A DNA stretch of 64,000 nt from Pseudomonas sp. H9 (GTDB lineage: Bacteria; Pseudomonadota; Gammaproteobacteria; Pseudomonadales; Pseudomonadaceae): NCBI RefSeq assembly GCF_004353925.1, contig NZ_SMOK01000027.1, forward strand, positions 182,847 through 246,846, written 5' to 3'. Positions 33,313-41,900 of the stretch are shown in pieces. The stretch's first letter is position 1. Each line of letters starts with the position of its first letter. The notes under the pieces were generated by a model, which was not told the origin of the DNA, did no database searches, and saw nothing but the letters and a program-made list of their open reading frames with translations. A program made the translations under genes and the position numbers.

Positions 33313-34605
33313 TTATTGCGAAGCTACGCCTTTGAGGTACGGCGCAGGCGCCGCGCCAAGGTTGCTCAGCATGCGCTCGCTGTACCAGTCGATAAAGTTC
33401 ACCACACCAAACTCATAGGTCTTGGAATACGGCCCAGGTTGGTAAGCGGTGGAGTTGATGCCGCGCTGGTTCTCTTCTGCCAGGCGACGGTCCTGATCGT
33501 TGGTGGCGTCCCACACCTGGCGCATGCGCGCTGGGTCGTAGTCCACGCCTTCGACGGCATCTTTGTGCACCAGCCATTTGGTGGTGACCATGGTTTCCTG
33601 CGCACTGATCGGCCACACGGTGAACACGATCATGTGATCGCCCATGCAGTGGTTCCACGAGTGCGGCAGGTGCAGGATGCGCATCGAGCCGAGGTCGGGG
33701 TTCTTGATCCGGCCCATCAGCTTCTGACAGCCCTGCTTGCCGTCCAGCGTCATTGATACGGTGCCTTTGAGCAAAGGCATGCGCACGATGCGGTTGCGCA
33801 GGCCGAAGCTGGCATGGGCGTAGGGGATCTTTTCTGCATCCCAGGCGGCAGCCGAGGCGGCGACGTGATCTTTAAAGGCCTGATCGGCGCGTGGGTCGGT
33901 AACGTCGTCCCATTCCAGCAGGGTTTTCAACAACTCCGGGTGCGAACCATTGCAGTGGTAGCACTCGCGGTTGTTTTCCAGCACCAGCTTCCAGTTGGCC
34001 TTTTCCATCAAGGTGGTTTGCACCGCCACCTTGGTGTTTTCCATGTCGTAAGGCTCCATGTAATGGGCCAGGGTGGAGAGGAAGTCGTCGATGGCCGGCG
34101 GGTTCTCGGCCAGGCTGACAAAAATGTAGCCGCCCGCAGTTTTTACATTCACAGGCTTGAGGCCGTACTGCTTCATGTCGAAGTCGGCACCCATTTCGGT
34201 GCCAGCGAACAACAGGCGACCATCGAGTTCGTAGGTCCACTGGTGGTAGTGGCAGACCAGTTTCGCCACTTTGCCCTTGTCACTGGTGCACAGGCGCGAA
34301 CCACGGTGACGGCAAACGTTATGAAAGGCATGCACCTGGCCTTCGGCACCGCGCACCACAAGGATCGGGTTCTTGCCGATCTGCAGAGTAAGGAAGTTGC
34401 CCTTGGCCGGGATTTCACAGGTCATCCCGGCGATCAGCCATTCTTTCTGGAAGATCTCTTCCATATCGATCTGGAACAGGCGTTCGTCGCAGTAGAACGG
34501 CTGCGGCAGCGAGAAGGTCCGCTCGCGGCTCTGCAGCATCTCGGCAGTCGCCTTGCGTGCAGGTTCCAGTGGATCGCCCAGACTCAAAGTTGCGGTGACG
34601 TCCAT
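33313..34605 (-). CDS. gbcA: Glycine betaine monooxygenase, Rieske oxygenase subunit
   Basis: A 430-residue Rieske non-haem iron oxygenase that removes a methyl group from glycine betaine as formaldehyde, giving dimethylglycine. The 2Fe-2S ligands are Cys98, His100, Cys118 and His121 (CRHRG...CHYH), and the mononuclear iron site is in NNRECYHCNGSH with His217 and His222. ATG 34605 is preceded by GAGGA; an upstream in-frame ATG has no ribosome site. Divergent from gbcB. Assignment is firm from motifs and synteny. Confidence 0.95.
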   Translation of the reverse strand: MDVTATLSLGDPLEPARKATAEMLQSRERTFSLPQPFYCDERLFQIDMEEIFQKEWLIAGMTCEIPAKGNFLTLQIGKNPILVVRGAEGQVHAFHNVCRHRGSRLCTSDKGKVAKLVCHYHQWTYELDGRLLFAGTEMGADFDMKQYGLKPVNVKTAGGYIFVSLAENPPAIDDFLSTLAHYMEPYDMENTKVAVQTTLMEKANWKLVLENNRECYHCNGSHPELLKTLLEWDDVTDPRADQAFKDHVAASAAAWDAEKIPYAHASFGLRNRIVRMPLLKGTVSMTLDGKQGCQKLMGRIKNPDLGSMRILHLPHSWNHCMGDHMIVFTVWPISAQETMVTTKWLVHKDAVEGVDYDPARMRQVWDATNDQDRRLAEENQRGINSTAYQPGPYSKTYEFGVVNFIDWYSERMLSNLGAAPAPYLKGVASQ

Positions 34606-34891
34606 CGTGTAGGTCCTCATGGCCAGTGCTGGTGGCCGGTGAAAGTGGCTAATCGTTGTTATGGCGACGCAAGGCTGCAAGACAGCAGGATCATTTGCGA
34701 TGGAGTGTGCGGTTGAAGCCGCTGTGATCCATATCCATGGACGACATGATCAGATCCGTTTCCGACGCGCCAGCCCTTGCGGCAGGGGGCTGGTCGCGAT
34801 AAGCACGCCGATGTCGCGGATAGGAATGTGTCGCCCGCACAGCTTGCGCAGAATCGCAAACATCAGGCCGCAGTCGGCCGTGGAGACGAGC
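34606..34891. promoter_or_regulatory. gbcA-gbcB divergent control region with GTCGC half-sites
   Basis: A 286-bp region. GTCGC occurs three times in the same orientation, at 34793, 34813 and 34830, within GGTCGCGATAAGC, TGTCGCGGATAGG and TGTCGCCCGC. The first two are 20 bp apart and share the following GATA, resembling an AraC-type direct repeat 75-100 bp before gbcB. GbdR is expected to act here. Confidence 0.4.
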
Positions 34892-35989
34892 ATGTCCAAC
34901 TTCCTCAATCCGGTCAGCACCCAGACCTGGGCCAACGGCCGTCACATCGTCCGTTGCGTCAAGGTGATCCAGGAAACCTGGGATGTGCGCACCTTTTGTT
35001 TCATGGCCGACCAGCCAATCATGTTCTTCTTCAAGCCCGGTCAGTTCGTCACGCTGGAGCTGGAGATCGACGGCGAGCCGATCATGCGCTCGTACACTAT
35101 TTCCAGCTCGCCTTCGGTGCCTTACAGCTTTTCTGTGACCATCAAGCGTGTGCCCGGTGGCAAGGTGTCCAACTGGTTGCACGACACCCTGCACGAAGGC
35201 CAGGAACTGGCGGTGCACGGGCCGGTGGGGCTGTTCAATGCCATCGACTTTCCCAGCCCGAAAGTGCTGTACCTCAGTGGCGGTGTCGGTATCACCCCAG
35301 TGATGTCCATGGCTCGCTGGTTCTACGACACCAACGGCAATGTCGACATGGTGTTCGTGCACAGCGCGCGCTCACCGAAAGACATCATTTATCACCGCGA
35401 GCTTGAGCACATGGCGTCGCGGATCGACAACTTCAGCTTGCACATCATTTGTGAGAAGCACGGCCTGGGCGAGCCTTGGGCCGGCTACCGTGGCTACCTG
35501 AACCAGAAACTGATGGAGTTGATTGCTCCAGACTACATGGAGCGGGAAATCTTCTGCTGCGGCCCGACGCCCTACATGCACGCGGTCAAACGTCTGCTCG
35601 AAGGCAGTGGCTATGACATGAGCCGTTACCACGAAGAGTCGTTCGGGGCGACCCCGGCAGAGGTCAAGGCTGACGCGGTTGAACTTGCCGAACAAGCAGC
35701 CGACGCGCCGGAACCCGATACCGCCGACCTGCATCAAGTGGAATTTACTGCGGCAGGCAAGAGCATCCGCGTGGCCCCGGGCGAAACTGTGCATGCAGCG
35801 GCAGCCAAGCTTGGCCTGATGATTCCCAAGGCCTGTGGCATGGGCATTTGCGGCACCTGCAAAGTGCTTAAACTGGGCGGAGAGGTGGAGATGGAGCATA
35901 ACGGCGGCATCACCGACGATGACGTCGCCGAAGGCTATATCCTCTCCTGCTGCAGCGTGCCCAAGGGCGATGTACGCATTGAGTATTGA
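34892..35989 (+). CDS. gbcB: Glycine betaine monooxygenase, reductase subunit
   Basis: A 365-residue electron-transfer protein: FAD-binding domain with RSYTISSSP, an NAD domain (LYLSGGVGITPVMSMARWF; FCCGPTPYM) and a C-terminal plant-type 2Fe-2S domain with CGMGICGTC starting at Cys315 and the last ligand in LSCCSVPKG. It supplies electrons from NAD(P)H to GbcA. ATG 34892 follows GGAGACGAGC. Confidence 0.95.
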   Translation: MSNFLNPVSTQTWANGRHIVRCVKVIQETWDVRTFCFMADQPIMFFFKPGQFVTLELEIDGEPIMRSYTISSSPSVPYSFSVTIKRVPGGKVSNWLHDTLHEGQELAVHGPVGLFNAIDFPSPKVLYLSGGVGITPVMSMARWFYDTNGNVDMVFVHSARSPKDIIYHRELEHMASRIDNFSLHIICEKHGLGEPWAGYRGYLNQKLMELIAPDYMEREIFCCGPTPYMHAVKRLLEGSGYDMSRYHEESFGATPAEVKADAVELAEQAADAPEPDTADLHQVEFTAAGKSIRVAPGETVHAAAAKLGLMIPKACGMGICGTCKVLKLGGEVEMEHNGGITDDDVAEGYILSCCSVPKGDVRIEY

Positions 35990-36002
35990 AGTGAGCGGAT
36001 AG

Positions 36003-36048
36003 CGCGGGGCAAGCCCGCTCCTACTGTGGGAGCGGGCTTGCCCCGCGA
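36003..36048. repeat. REPIN, convergent class, after gbcB
   Basis: CGCGGGGCAAGCCCGCTCC and its inverse around a 6-nt centre. It marks the end of the betaine block before the zapA-like pair. Confidence 0.93.
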
Positions 36049-36213
36049 GAAAACAGGCACTGCTTTCCTGACAGGCGGGTATCAAACAGGGGAACCGCAC
36101 GGCTATCGATGGGTCAATTTGCGTCAGGCCGTTGCGTCTAACCCGATATCCCTGGCTAGCACGCGGACTTTTCTTTATCGTGTGCGCCCCCTGAAAAACC
36201 CGAGAAGGCAATC

Positions 36214-36444
36214 ATGTTGGAAACTTCCCTCAGTCAATTGGAACAACTGGTCAGCGACCTGGTACAGAAGAATCAGGAACTGGCCGAGCGCAATCAGCAA
36301 CTCAGCGCAGAACTGGCCCAGGCCAAAGATGAAAACGAAAGCCTGCAGCTGTCGCTGATGGAACAAGAGGAAAAGCAAGGCGCTACCGCAGCACGCATTC
36401 AAGCGCTGGTTGAGCGCGCGAGCGTCGGTACCGTCAACGCATGA
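36214..36444 (+). CDS. Short coiled-coil protein (TIGR02449 type)
   Basis: A 76-residue protein that is almost entirely one predicted coiled coil, with leucines and hydrophobics in heptad positions (LEQLVSDLVQKNQELAERNQQLSAEL). Such proteins occur next to zapA in pseudomonads and may stabilise it, similar in style to ZapB. Its stop overlaps the next start by ATGA, so the two are made together. Confidence 0.83.
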   Translation: MLETSLSQLEQLVSDLVQKNQELAERNQQLSAELAQAKDENESLQLSLMEQEEKQGATAARIQALVERASVGTVNA

Positions 36445-36743
36445 GAACTTCAGCACAGCCGATCAATGTCGTGTCGATTCTCGGCAACGACTATTCGATC
36501 AAGGCTCCCGAAGGCCAGGAACAGGCCCTGGCGCAGGCCGTGCAGATGCTCAATGCGTCGCTGGCCGAGACCAAGCGCAAATACCCGACGCTGATTGGTG
36601 ACAAGCTGCTGGTACTTGCAGCCCTCAACCTGTGCTCGCAGCAGATCGAACTGCAACAGCAGCACCAGCAAGCCCTCGACCGTTACCAAGAGCAAGTCAG
36701 CGCCACGGTCGACGCCATTTCGCGGACCATCAGCAACAGCTGA
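36441..36743 (+). CDS. ZapA-family cell-division protein paralogue
   Basis: A 100-residue ZapA-like protein: N-terminal beta-rich head (INVVSILGNDYSIKAPEGQEQALAQAVQMLNASLAE) and a long C-terminal coiled coil. ZapA cross-links FtsZ filaments. The sequence differs from the usual Pseudomonas ZapA, and the gene lacks the usual neighbours 6S RNA and ygfA, so it looks like a second, divergent copy. Whether it acts on FtsZ is not shown by the sequence. Confidence 0.8.
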   Translation: MRTSAQPINVVSILGNDYSIKAPEGQEQALAQAVQMLNASLAETKRKYPTLIGDKLLVLAALNLCSQQIELQQQHQQALDRYQEQVSATVDAISRTISNS

Positions 36744-36781
36744 TCGGCCCCGCTAAATCGTTCTTCATTCTTTTGCTTGCT

Positions 36782-36800
36782 CACTGCCTTTTTGGCAGTG
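36782..36800 (+). terminator. Hairpin after the zapA-like gene
   Basis: CACTGCC and GGCAGTG form a 7-bp stem with a five-T loop. No T run follows, so it is a weak terminator candidate at best. Confidence 0.35.
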
Positions 36801-36898
36801 GGCGGCATTGTCGTGAATCAATGGAATAATTGTATTTTCGCCTGTATACAATTGGCCTGGCTATTGCAGCTCAGGCTTATTTACTCAGGGGAAGCTAC

Positions 36899-38836
36899 AT
36901 GCAGTTCTGGCGGCGCAGCATTCAGTGGCAATTGATCGCAAGCATGGGCGCAGCCCTGTTGGTGAGCATTCTTATCGTGGTCGGGATCTACTCGGTGGTG
37001 GTCAATCGCCTGACCGAGCGTTACCTGATCGAGACCGCCTTACCGGCCAGTATTGAGGCAATTCGTAACGACATTGAACGGATGCTGAGTCGCCCGCTCA
37101 CCGCCGCTGCCGATATCGCCAACAACACCTTGCTGCGTGACTGGCTGGCTGCAGGCGAAGATCCTGCTCAAGCGCCGCCATTCATTGAGTACATCGAGGC
37201 GGTGCGGCAGAAGAACCAGGCCTTCACCGCGCTGTTCGCAGCGACTGAAACTAATCACTACTACAACGAAAAAGGTCTGGACCGGACCTTGAGCCGCAGT
37301 AACCCGGCGGACAAATGGTTCTACGGCTTCATCGACAGTGGCAATCCGCGGTTGTTGAACATCGACATTGATGGCAGCACGGGCGAACTGGCCTTGTTCA
37401 TCGACTACCGGGTAGAAAAGGCCGGCAAACTGGTGGGCATTGCCGGGCTTGGCCTACGCATGACCGAGCTGTCTGCGCTGATCCACAACTTCAGCTTTGG
37501 TGAGCGCGGCCGGGTTTTCCTGGTGCGTAACGATGGCTTGATACAGGTGCATCCGGAGCAGCAACTGAGCGGCAAAAGAAAGCTCGCCGAGCAAATTGGT
37601 GAGTCTGCTGCCCAGGCGGTGTTGAACCGTAATGAAGGCCTGCAGAGCAGCCGCTTCGAGCGTGATGGCGAAGGCTACCTGGCCCTGAGCCTGCCATTGC
37701 GCGACTTGAACTGGACCTTGGTGGCTGAAGTCCCTGAAGCGCAAATCTACGCCCCGGTCCGCGAGGCGCTGTGGTGGACCAGCCTGATTGGTGCCGCTGT
37801 AGCGCTGGTGTCGCTGTTGTTGGTGGTGCTGCTGGCGCGAGGCATTGTGCGGCCGATTCGCCGTGTCACCGGTGCCTTGATGGCCATCGGCAATGGCGGC
37901 GGCGACCTGACGCAACGCCTGGATGCAACACGGGCAGATGAACTGGGTGATCTGGCGCGCGGCTTCAACCGCTTCCTCGACAGCCAGCGTGATCTGATCG
38001 GTGAAGTGCTGCGCACCAGTGAGCAGCTGCACAGCTCGGTGGCTCAGGTCACCCAGGTGGTAGAAAACACTGCCGAACGCTCGGGGCGGCAACAGGAGAT
38101 GACCGAAATGGTCGCCACAGCCGTGCACGAAATGGGGCTGACCGTCCAAGACATTGCCCAGAATGCCGGCAATGCAGCCCAAGCGTCAGAAACCGCGCGC
38201 ACCGAAGCGCTTCAAGCTCGGGAAGTGGTACGCCGTTCGATTGCCCACATTGAAAGCATGTCGGGTGAAATTGGTCAGGCGGCCGATGCCGTTGGTGAGC
38301 TGGCCAGCGAAGTAGCGTCGATTGATGAAGTGTTGGCGGTGATCCGCAGCATTTCCGAGCAAACCAACCTGCTGGCGCTCAATGCCGCCATTGAAGCGGC
38401 GCGTGCCGGGGAAATGGGCCGTGGGTTTGCCGTGGTGGCGGATGAAGTACGCACATTGGCCAGGCGTACCCAGGTGTCTACCGATGAGGTGCAGCAGATG
38501 ATCCTGCGCCTGAAACAAGGTGCTGGCAGTGCCGTGGCGTCGATGCAGGCCGGGCAAGTGGCTACCGGCACGGGTGTGCAATCCAGCCAACAGACCGGAG
38601 CGTCGCTGGGCACCATTACCGATCAGGTCGAGCACATCAGCGACATGAACCACCAGGTGGCGACGGCGACCGAGGAACAGTCGGCGGTGACTGAAGAAAT
38701 CAATCGCACAGTGCAGGGGATTTCCGACTTGGCCCGTGAGACGGCCTCGGAAGTACAGGGGTGCCGTGAGGAATGCCAGGCCTTGCGCGGGTTGGCGGAT
38801 GACCTGGCGCGGCAGATGGGTGGCTTCAGGCTTTAA
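36899..38836 (+). CDS. Methyl-accepting chemotaxis protein with dCache-type sensor
   Basis: A 645-residue chemoreceptor. A membrane segment near residues 10-35 precedes a large periplasmic double-Cache-like domain (to about 285) containing YYNEKGLDRT, DKWFYGFIDSG and LFIDYRVEKAG; a second membrane segment (GAAVALVSLLLVVLLA) leads to a HAMP domain and the signalling hairpin. The tip SEQTNLLALNAAIEAARAGE followed by MGRGFAVVADEVR is conserved. Position next to betaine genes matches the P. putida receptor McpH, which senses purines; the ligand here is not proven. ATG 36899 follows AGGGGAAGCTAC. Confidence 0.9.
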   Translation: MQFWRRSIQWQLIASMGAALLVSILIVVGIYSVVVNRLTERYLIETALPASIEAIRNDIERMLSRPLTAAADIANNTLLRDWLAAGEDPAQAPPFIEYIEAVRQKNQAFTALFAATETNHYYNEKGLDRTLSRSNPADKWFYGFIDSGNPRLLNIDIDGSTGELALFIDYRVEKAGKLVGIAGLGLRMTELSALIHNFSFGERGRVFLVRNDGLIQVHPEQQLSGKRKLAEQIGESAAQAVLNRNEGLQSSRFERDGEGYLALSLPLRDLNWTLVAEVPEAQIYAPVREALWWTSLIGAAVALVSLLLVVLLARGIVRPIRRVTGALMAIGNGGGDLTQRLDATRADELGDLARGFNRFLDSQRDLIGEVLRTSEQLHSSVAQVTQVVENTAERSGRQQEMTEMVATAVHEMGLTVQDIAQNAGNAAQASETARTEALQAREVVRRSIAHIESMSGEIGQAADAVGELASEVASIDEVLAVIRSISEQTNLLALNAAIEAARAGEMGRGFAVVADEVRTLARRTQVSTDEVQQMILRLKQGAGSAVASMQAGQVATGTGVQSSQQTGASLGTITDQVEHISDMNHQVATATEEQSAVTEEINRTVQGISDLARETASEVQGCREECQALRGLADDLARQMGGFRL

Positions 38837-38860
38837 TCGAACGGATGGATCGGTGACCAG

Positions 38861-38926
38861 ATCGCGGGGCAAGCCCGCTCCCACAGAGGTTTGTGTGAAC
38901 CCTGTGGGAGCGGGCTTGCCCCGCGA
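38861..38926. repeat. REPIN, convergent class, between mcp and ltaE
   Basis: Left and right REPs with a 15-20 nt linker containing AGAGGTTTGTGTGAAC, between convergent genes. Confidence 0.93.
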
Positions 38927-38943
38927 CAGTGCGGAGTTTGTTG

Positions 38944-39984
38944 TCAGGCGCCCATGGCACTGCGGATGTCTGCCGCCAGTTCACGCACCCGCGCTTCATC
39001 GGTATCCCACGAACACATGAACCGTGCACCACCGCTACCAATGAAGGTGTAGAAGCGCCAGCCCTTGTTGCGCAAGATTTCCAGGGCAGGCTCCGACATT
39101 TGCAGGAACACCCCGTTGGCTTCAACCGGGAACATCAGTTCGACCCCTGGTACATCGCTGACCAGTTCACTGAGCAACTTCGCGCAGCGGTTAGCGTGGG
39201 CGCCGTATTTGAGCCAGGCCCCATCTTCCAGTAAGCCGACCCACGGGGCAGACAGAAAGCGCATTTTCGAAGCCAACTGACCTGCCTGTTTGCAGCGGTA
39301 GTCGAAGTCTTCAGCCAGTTTGCGGTTGAAGAACAAAATGGCCTCTCCTACCGCCATGCCGTTTTTGGTGCCGCCAAAGCACAACACATCGACGCCGGCC
39401 TTCCAGGTCAGCTCAGCCGGTGTGCAGCCGAGCGAGGCGCAGGCGTTGCTGAAACGGGCGCCGTCCATGTGCAGGTTCAGGCCCAGCTCTTTACAGGTAG
39501 TGCTGATGGCCTTGAGTTCGTCCGGGCGGTACACGGTGCCGACTTCAGTGGCCTGGGTGATGGTGACCACACGCGGTTTAGGGTAGTGAATGTCCTGGCG
39601 CTTGAGGGCGATCTCGCGGATCGATTCGGGGGTTAGTTTGCCGGCCACCGTGCGCGCGGTGAGCAGCTTGGAGCCGTTGGAGAAAAACTCTGGCGCACCG
39701 CATTCGTCGGTTTCGACGTGGGCCGTTTCGGAGCAGATCACGCTGTGATAACTCTGGCACAGCGACGACAACGCCAAGGAGTTTGCGGCGGTGCCGTTGA
39801 AGGCGAAGAACACTTCGCAGTCGGTTTCGAACAGCTTGCGAAAATACTCGGCGGCACGAGCGGTCCACTGGTCATCGCCGTAGGAGCGGTCATGGCCTTG
39901 ATTGGCTTTTTCCATGGCTGCCCATGCTTCAGGGCAGATACCGGAATAGTTGTCGCTGGCAAATTGCTGGCTTTGATCTTTCAT
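38944..39984 (-). CDS. ltaE: Low-specificity L-threonine aldolase
   Basis: A 346-residue PLP enzyme that splits threonine or allo-threonine to glycine and acetaldehyde. The cofactor lysine is Lys207 in LCFGGTKNGM, the same number as in the P. putida enzyme; HMDGARFSNA holds the aspartate contacting the PLP nitrogen. It lies next to glyA in related genomes, feeding the glycine pool; here the AT-rich insert separates them. Confidence 0.96.
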   Translation of the reverse strand: MKDQSQQFASDNYSGICPEAWAAMEKANQGHDRSYGDDQWTARAAEYFRKLFETDCEVFFAFNGTAANSLALSSLCQSYHSVICSETAHVETDECGAPEFFSNGSKLLTARTVAGKLTPESIREIALKRQDIHYPKPRVVTITQATEVGTVYRPDELKAISTTCKELGLNLHMDGARFSNACASLGCTPAELTWKAGVDVLCFGGTKNGMAVGEAILFFNRKLAEDFDYRCKQAGQLASKMRFLSAPWVGLLEDGAWLKYGAHANRCAKLLSELVSDVPGVELMFPVEANGVFLQMSEPALEILRNKGWRFYTFIGSGGARFMCSWDTDEARVRELAADIRSAMGA

Positions 39985-40096
39985 GACACTGTCCTGTGAA
40001 CGACGCAGAACAGCACTCTAAATCATCGCCTCACAGCTGCCCATAGGCAGTGCTGCCGTCGAGAAGGGCGACAGAGCTGCCGTTGGACACGTCGGC

Positions 40097-40819
40097 CTAC
40101 CTGAAAATATTTAAGGTATTTGCAGGCCTTGAAATTTCAGGCAGTACGATAGGGGAATCTTCTCCGCGAATATGGTTGTCAAACGGCATTGTGCGCAGGG
40201 TGACAAGGCTGATGTAGCCCGAATTCTCGTAGATGGTGAAGTCGCCTGGAACTACAAATGTCCCGAAAGTGTCGCTATCAACCTCATGCTCAAAAACCCT
40301 ATTGCCGATTGTCGTCGCAACAATTTTTGAGGTGTTATTTTTGAAGTGATACAGCGTTCTGTGCTTAATGGTATCAAACGTTCCGGCGATGCTGATTACC
40401 GTATTTTTTGGCGCATAGAGTGCAATGGGTTTTTTTTCTCCTTGTTCTGGTCTGTCCGGTGGGAGTTCCAGGGTAATCAGCTCTACGGGCTTGTTTGTAT
40501 CAGAAACAATTTTTTCCGAGATATGACGGAACTGACCATTTTCTACAATAATGTCAAACGCGTCAGCGTAAGCGTAGGCAAGATCTCGGCTGACCGTAGC
40601 TGAGTAATGAGTGTTCTCCACGCGAATAATAATGGTGGCCTCATCGGGGCCGCTCAGTTCAATCAAACGTAGGGTGACCCGTTGATTGACACTGCGGCCA
40701 GGGTAATAACTGCCCATGTGTGCATGCAGCAGGCTTTGAGGGTTTTGTGCTGCTTGTGTCGTGCCATATGATTTTAATAGTGCTGCGCGAGTAGGCACCG
40801 GATTTTCGAAACTGTTCAT
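40097..40819 (-). CDS. Orphan protein A of AT-rich two-gene insert
   Basis: A 240-residue protein with no recognisable family. No signal peptide or membrane segment is seen. Predicted strands dominate (LRLIELSGPDEATIIIRVENTHYSA; KNTVISIAGTF). Parts align by eye with the upstream gene: SRDLAYAYADAFDIIVENGQF with TDLETVKGYANRNDLFFTNGIF-like sequence, and VVPGDFTIYENSGYISL with AKPGDFSINSQNSLSI. AAGGAA lies 8 nt before the ATG, 21 bp after the upstream gene, so they form an operon. Base composition is clearly more AT-rich than the flanks, suggesting transfer. Confidence 0.78.
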   Translation of the reverse strand: MNSFENPVPTRAALLKSYGTTQAAQNPQSLLHAHMGSYYPGRSVNQRVTLRLIELSGPDEATIIIRVENTHYSATVSRDLAYAYADAFDIIVENGQFRHISEKIVSDTNKPVELITLELPPDRPEQGEKKPIALYAPKNTVISIAGTFDTIKHRTLYHFKNNTSKIVATTIGNRVFEHEVDSDTFGTFVVPGDFTIYENSGYISLVTLRTMPFDNHIRGEDSPIVLPEISRPANTLNIFR

Positions 40820-40840
40820 GACGAATTCCTTTTAGACGAA

Positions 40841-41584
40841 CTAGCGGTCTCTGTCTAAATTGCGCTGCTCTGAGGCCTTATCTATTGCTTCTTGGGGTGT
40901 TGGCACTACATTTTTCTTGAGGTTGATCTGTACCGAGGTAAACGCCGGCACGACTTTCGAGTTGGAAATTCGATCCCCGTAACAAATCGAGAGGCTGTTC
41001 TGCGAATTGATGCTGAAATCGCCAGGTTTGGCGTACTTGTCAATATCTTCAATTGTTCCAATTTGATGGAACGCTTTGCCGTCTGTGGTTCGGATTATGA
41101 AAGTGTAGGTGGTGGAGTCTTCCAGGATTAAGCGATCTAGAACGGTGTGATAGTTCCTGTTGACGTAGAAGCCTGCGTCGCGTACGAGACTGAATACACC
41201 TTCAAAATGCTCACCCTTGTCTTGTGTTTGTAGGGGTACTGGGTGATGGTTTAAAAAGGTTTCGGTTTGACGCACGCTTTTGGTAGTGCTGTTGAAGATG
41301 CCGTTCGTAAAGAATAAATCATTTCGGTTGGCGTAGCCTTTGACAGTCTCTAGGTCTGTTGTCGAATAATAATCTTTGCCTTGATTGTCTCTCAAATAAA
41401 CTTCGACATTTGTTGCGCCGAGAACGAATGCTCGAAATACAACGGCATATCGCTCGTAGGTGTCACCCACGCCTGCACTAAGAAGGTTTAATGGGTCGGC
41501 AACTTTAAGGGGCGTTGACGCAGGGGCAGGGTTAGCTACCGATTCAGGCGTAGAAAGAGGGCTATTTAATTTGTCTGTGCTCAT
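40841..41584 (-). CDS. Orphan protein B of AT-rich two-gene insert
   Basis: A 247-residue protein homologous to the downstream gene product over its central and C-terminal parts. It begins with a Ser/Pro-rich stretch (STPESVANPAPASTPLK), then a predicted beta-rich domain, and ends KASEQRNLDRDR. I chose MSTDKL at 41584; the ribosome site is poor. An in-frame ATG 35 codons earlier would add a hydrophobic stretch (VSCIAILQILIYCIP) resembling an export signal, so secretion cannot be excluded. No function is known. Confidence 0.72.
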   Translation of the reverse strand: MSTDKLNSPLSTPESVANPAPASTPLKVADPLNLLSAGVGDTYERYAVVFRAFVLGATNVEVYLRDNQGKDYYSTTDLETVKGYANRNDLFFTNGIFNSTTKSVRQTETFLNHHPVPLQTQDKGEHFEGVFSLVRDAGFYVNRNYHTVLDRLILEDSTTYTFIIRTTDGKAFHQIGTIEDIDKYAKPGDFSINSQNSLSICYGDRISNSKVVPAFTSVQINLKKNVVPTPQEAIDKASEQRNLDRDR

Positions 41585-41900
41585 GGCTGCATACTCTGTG
41601 TTTGGTGGTATGCAATAAATTAAGATTTGTAAAATTGCTATGCAACTGACAGTTTTAATAGTTGTTAGATGCAATGAAAAAGTGTTCATTGTCTGGTTGC
41701 CCAGCCCTTCGCGTAGCGGGTATCGCGAGCCTTGGCTTAGCTGGCAGCCCTCTCCCTTGAACCCCTTGTGTCGGCACGCATGTCGTAAACGCGCCACTGC
41801 ACGGCGTGCGCAGGCATCTGGGCGGTCTGCGTCGGTCATACCATCGCTGCAAAAGGGCAATTGCCCGACAAGAACCGATGCCGCTGCCGGGAGAAACGCG
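41585..41900. other. glyA leader and right edge of the AT-rich insert
   Basis: AT-rich sequence continues to about 41690, then normal GC content resumes. Before glyA, GCGTCGGT (near 41829) can pair with ACCGATGC (near 41875) around GGGCAATTGCCC, and other short stems are possible, so the transcript may carry a structured 5' leader. GGGAG lies 12 nt before the ATG. I could not match it to a riboswitch class. Confidence 0.35.

Noticed and set aside
36744..36898. 6S RNA (ssrS) after the zapA-like gene
   Set aside because: The gap is only 155 bp, and no long closed stem with a central bubble is visible; the canonical zapA-ssrS locus must be elsewhere.
40037..40050. Terminator after the AT-rich insert (CTGCC-CATA-GGCAG)
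   Set aside because: The stem is only 5 bp and no T run follows.
41800..41900. THF-II, glycine or SAH riboswitch before glyA
   Set aside because: Some stems can be drawn, but conserved core sequences of these classes as I remember them do not match.
39985..41900. Prophage or integrative element around the AT-rich genes
   Set aside because: No integrase, transposase, tRNA target, phage gene or flanking direct repeat is visible; only two orphan genes differ in composition.
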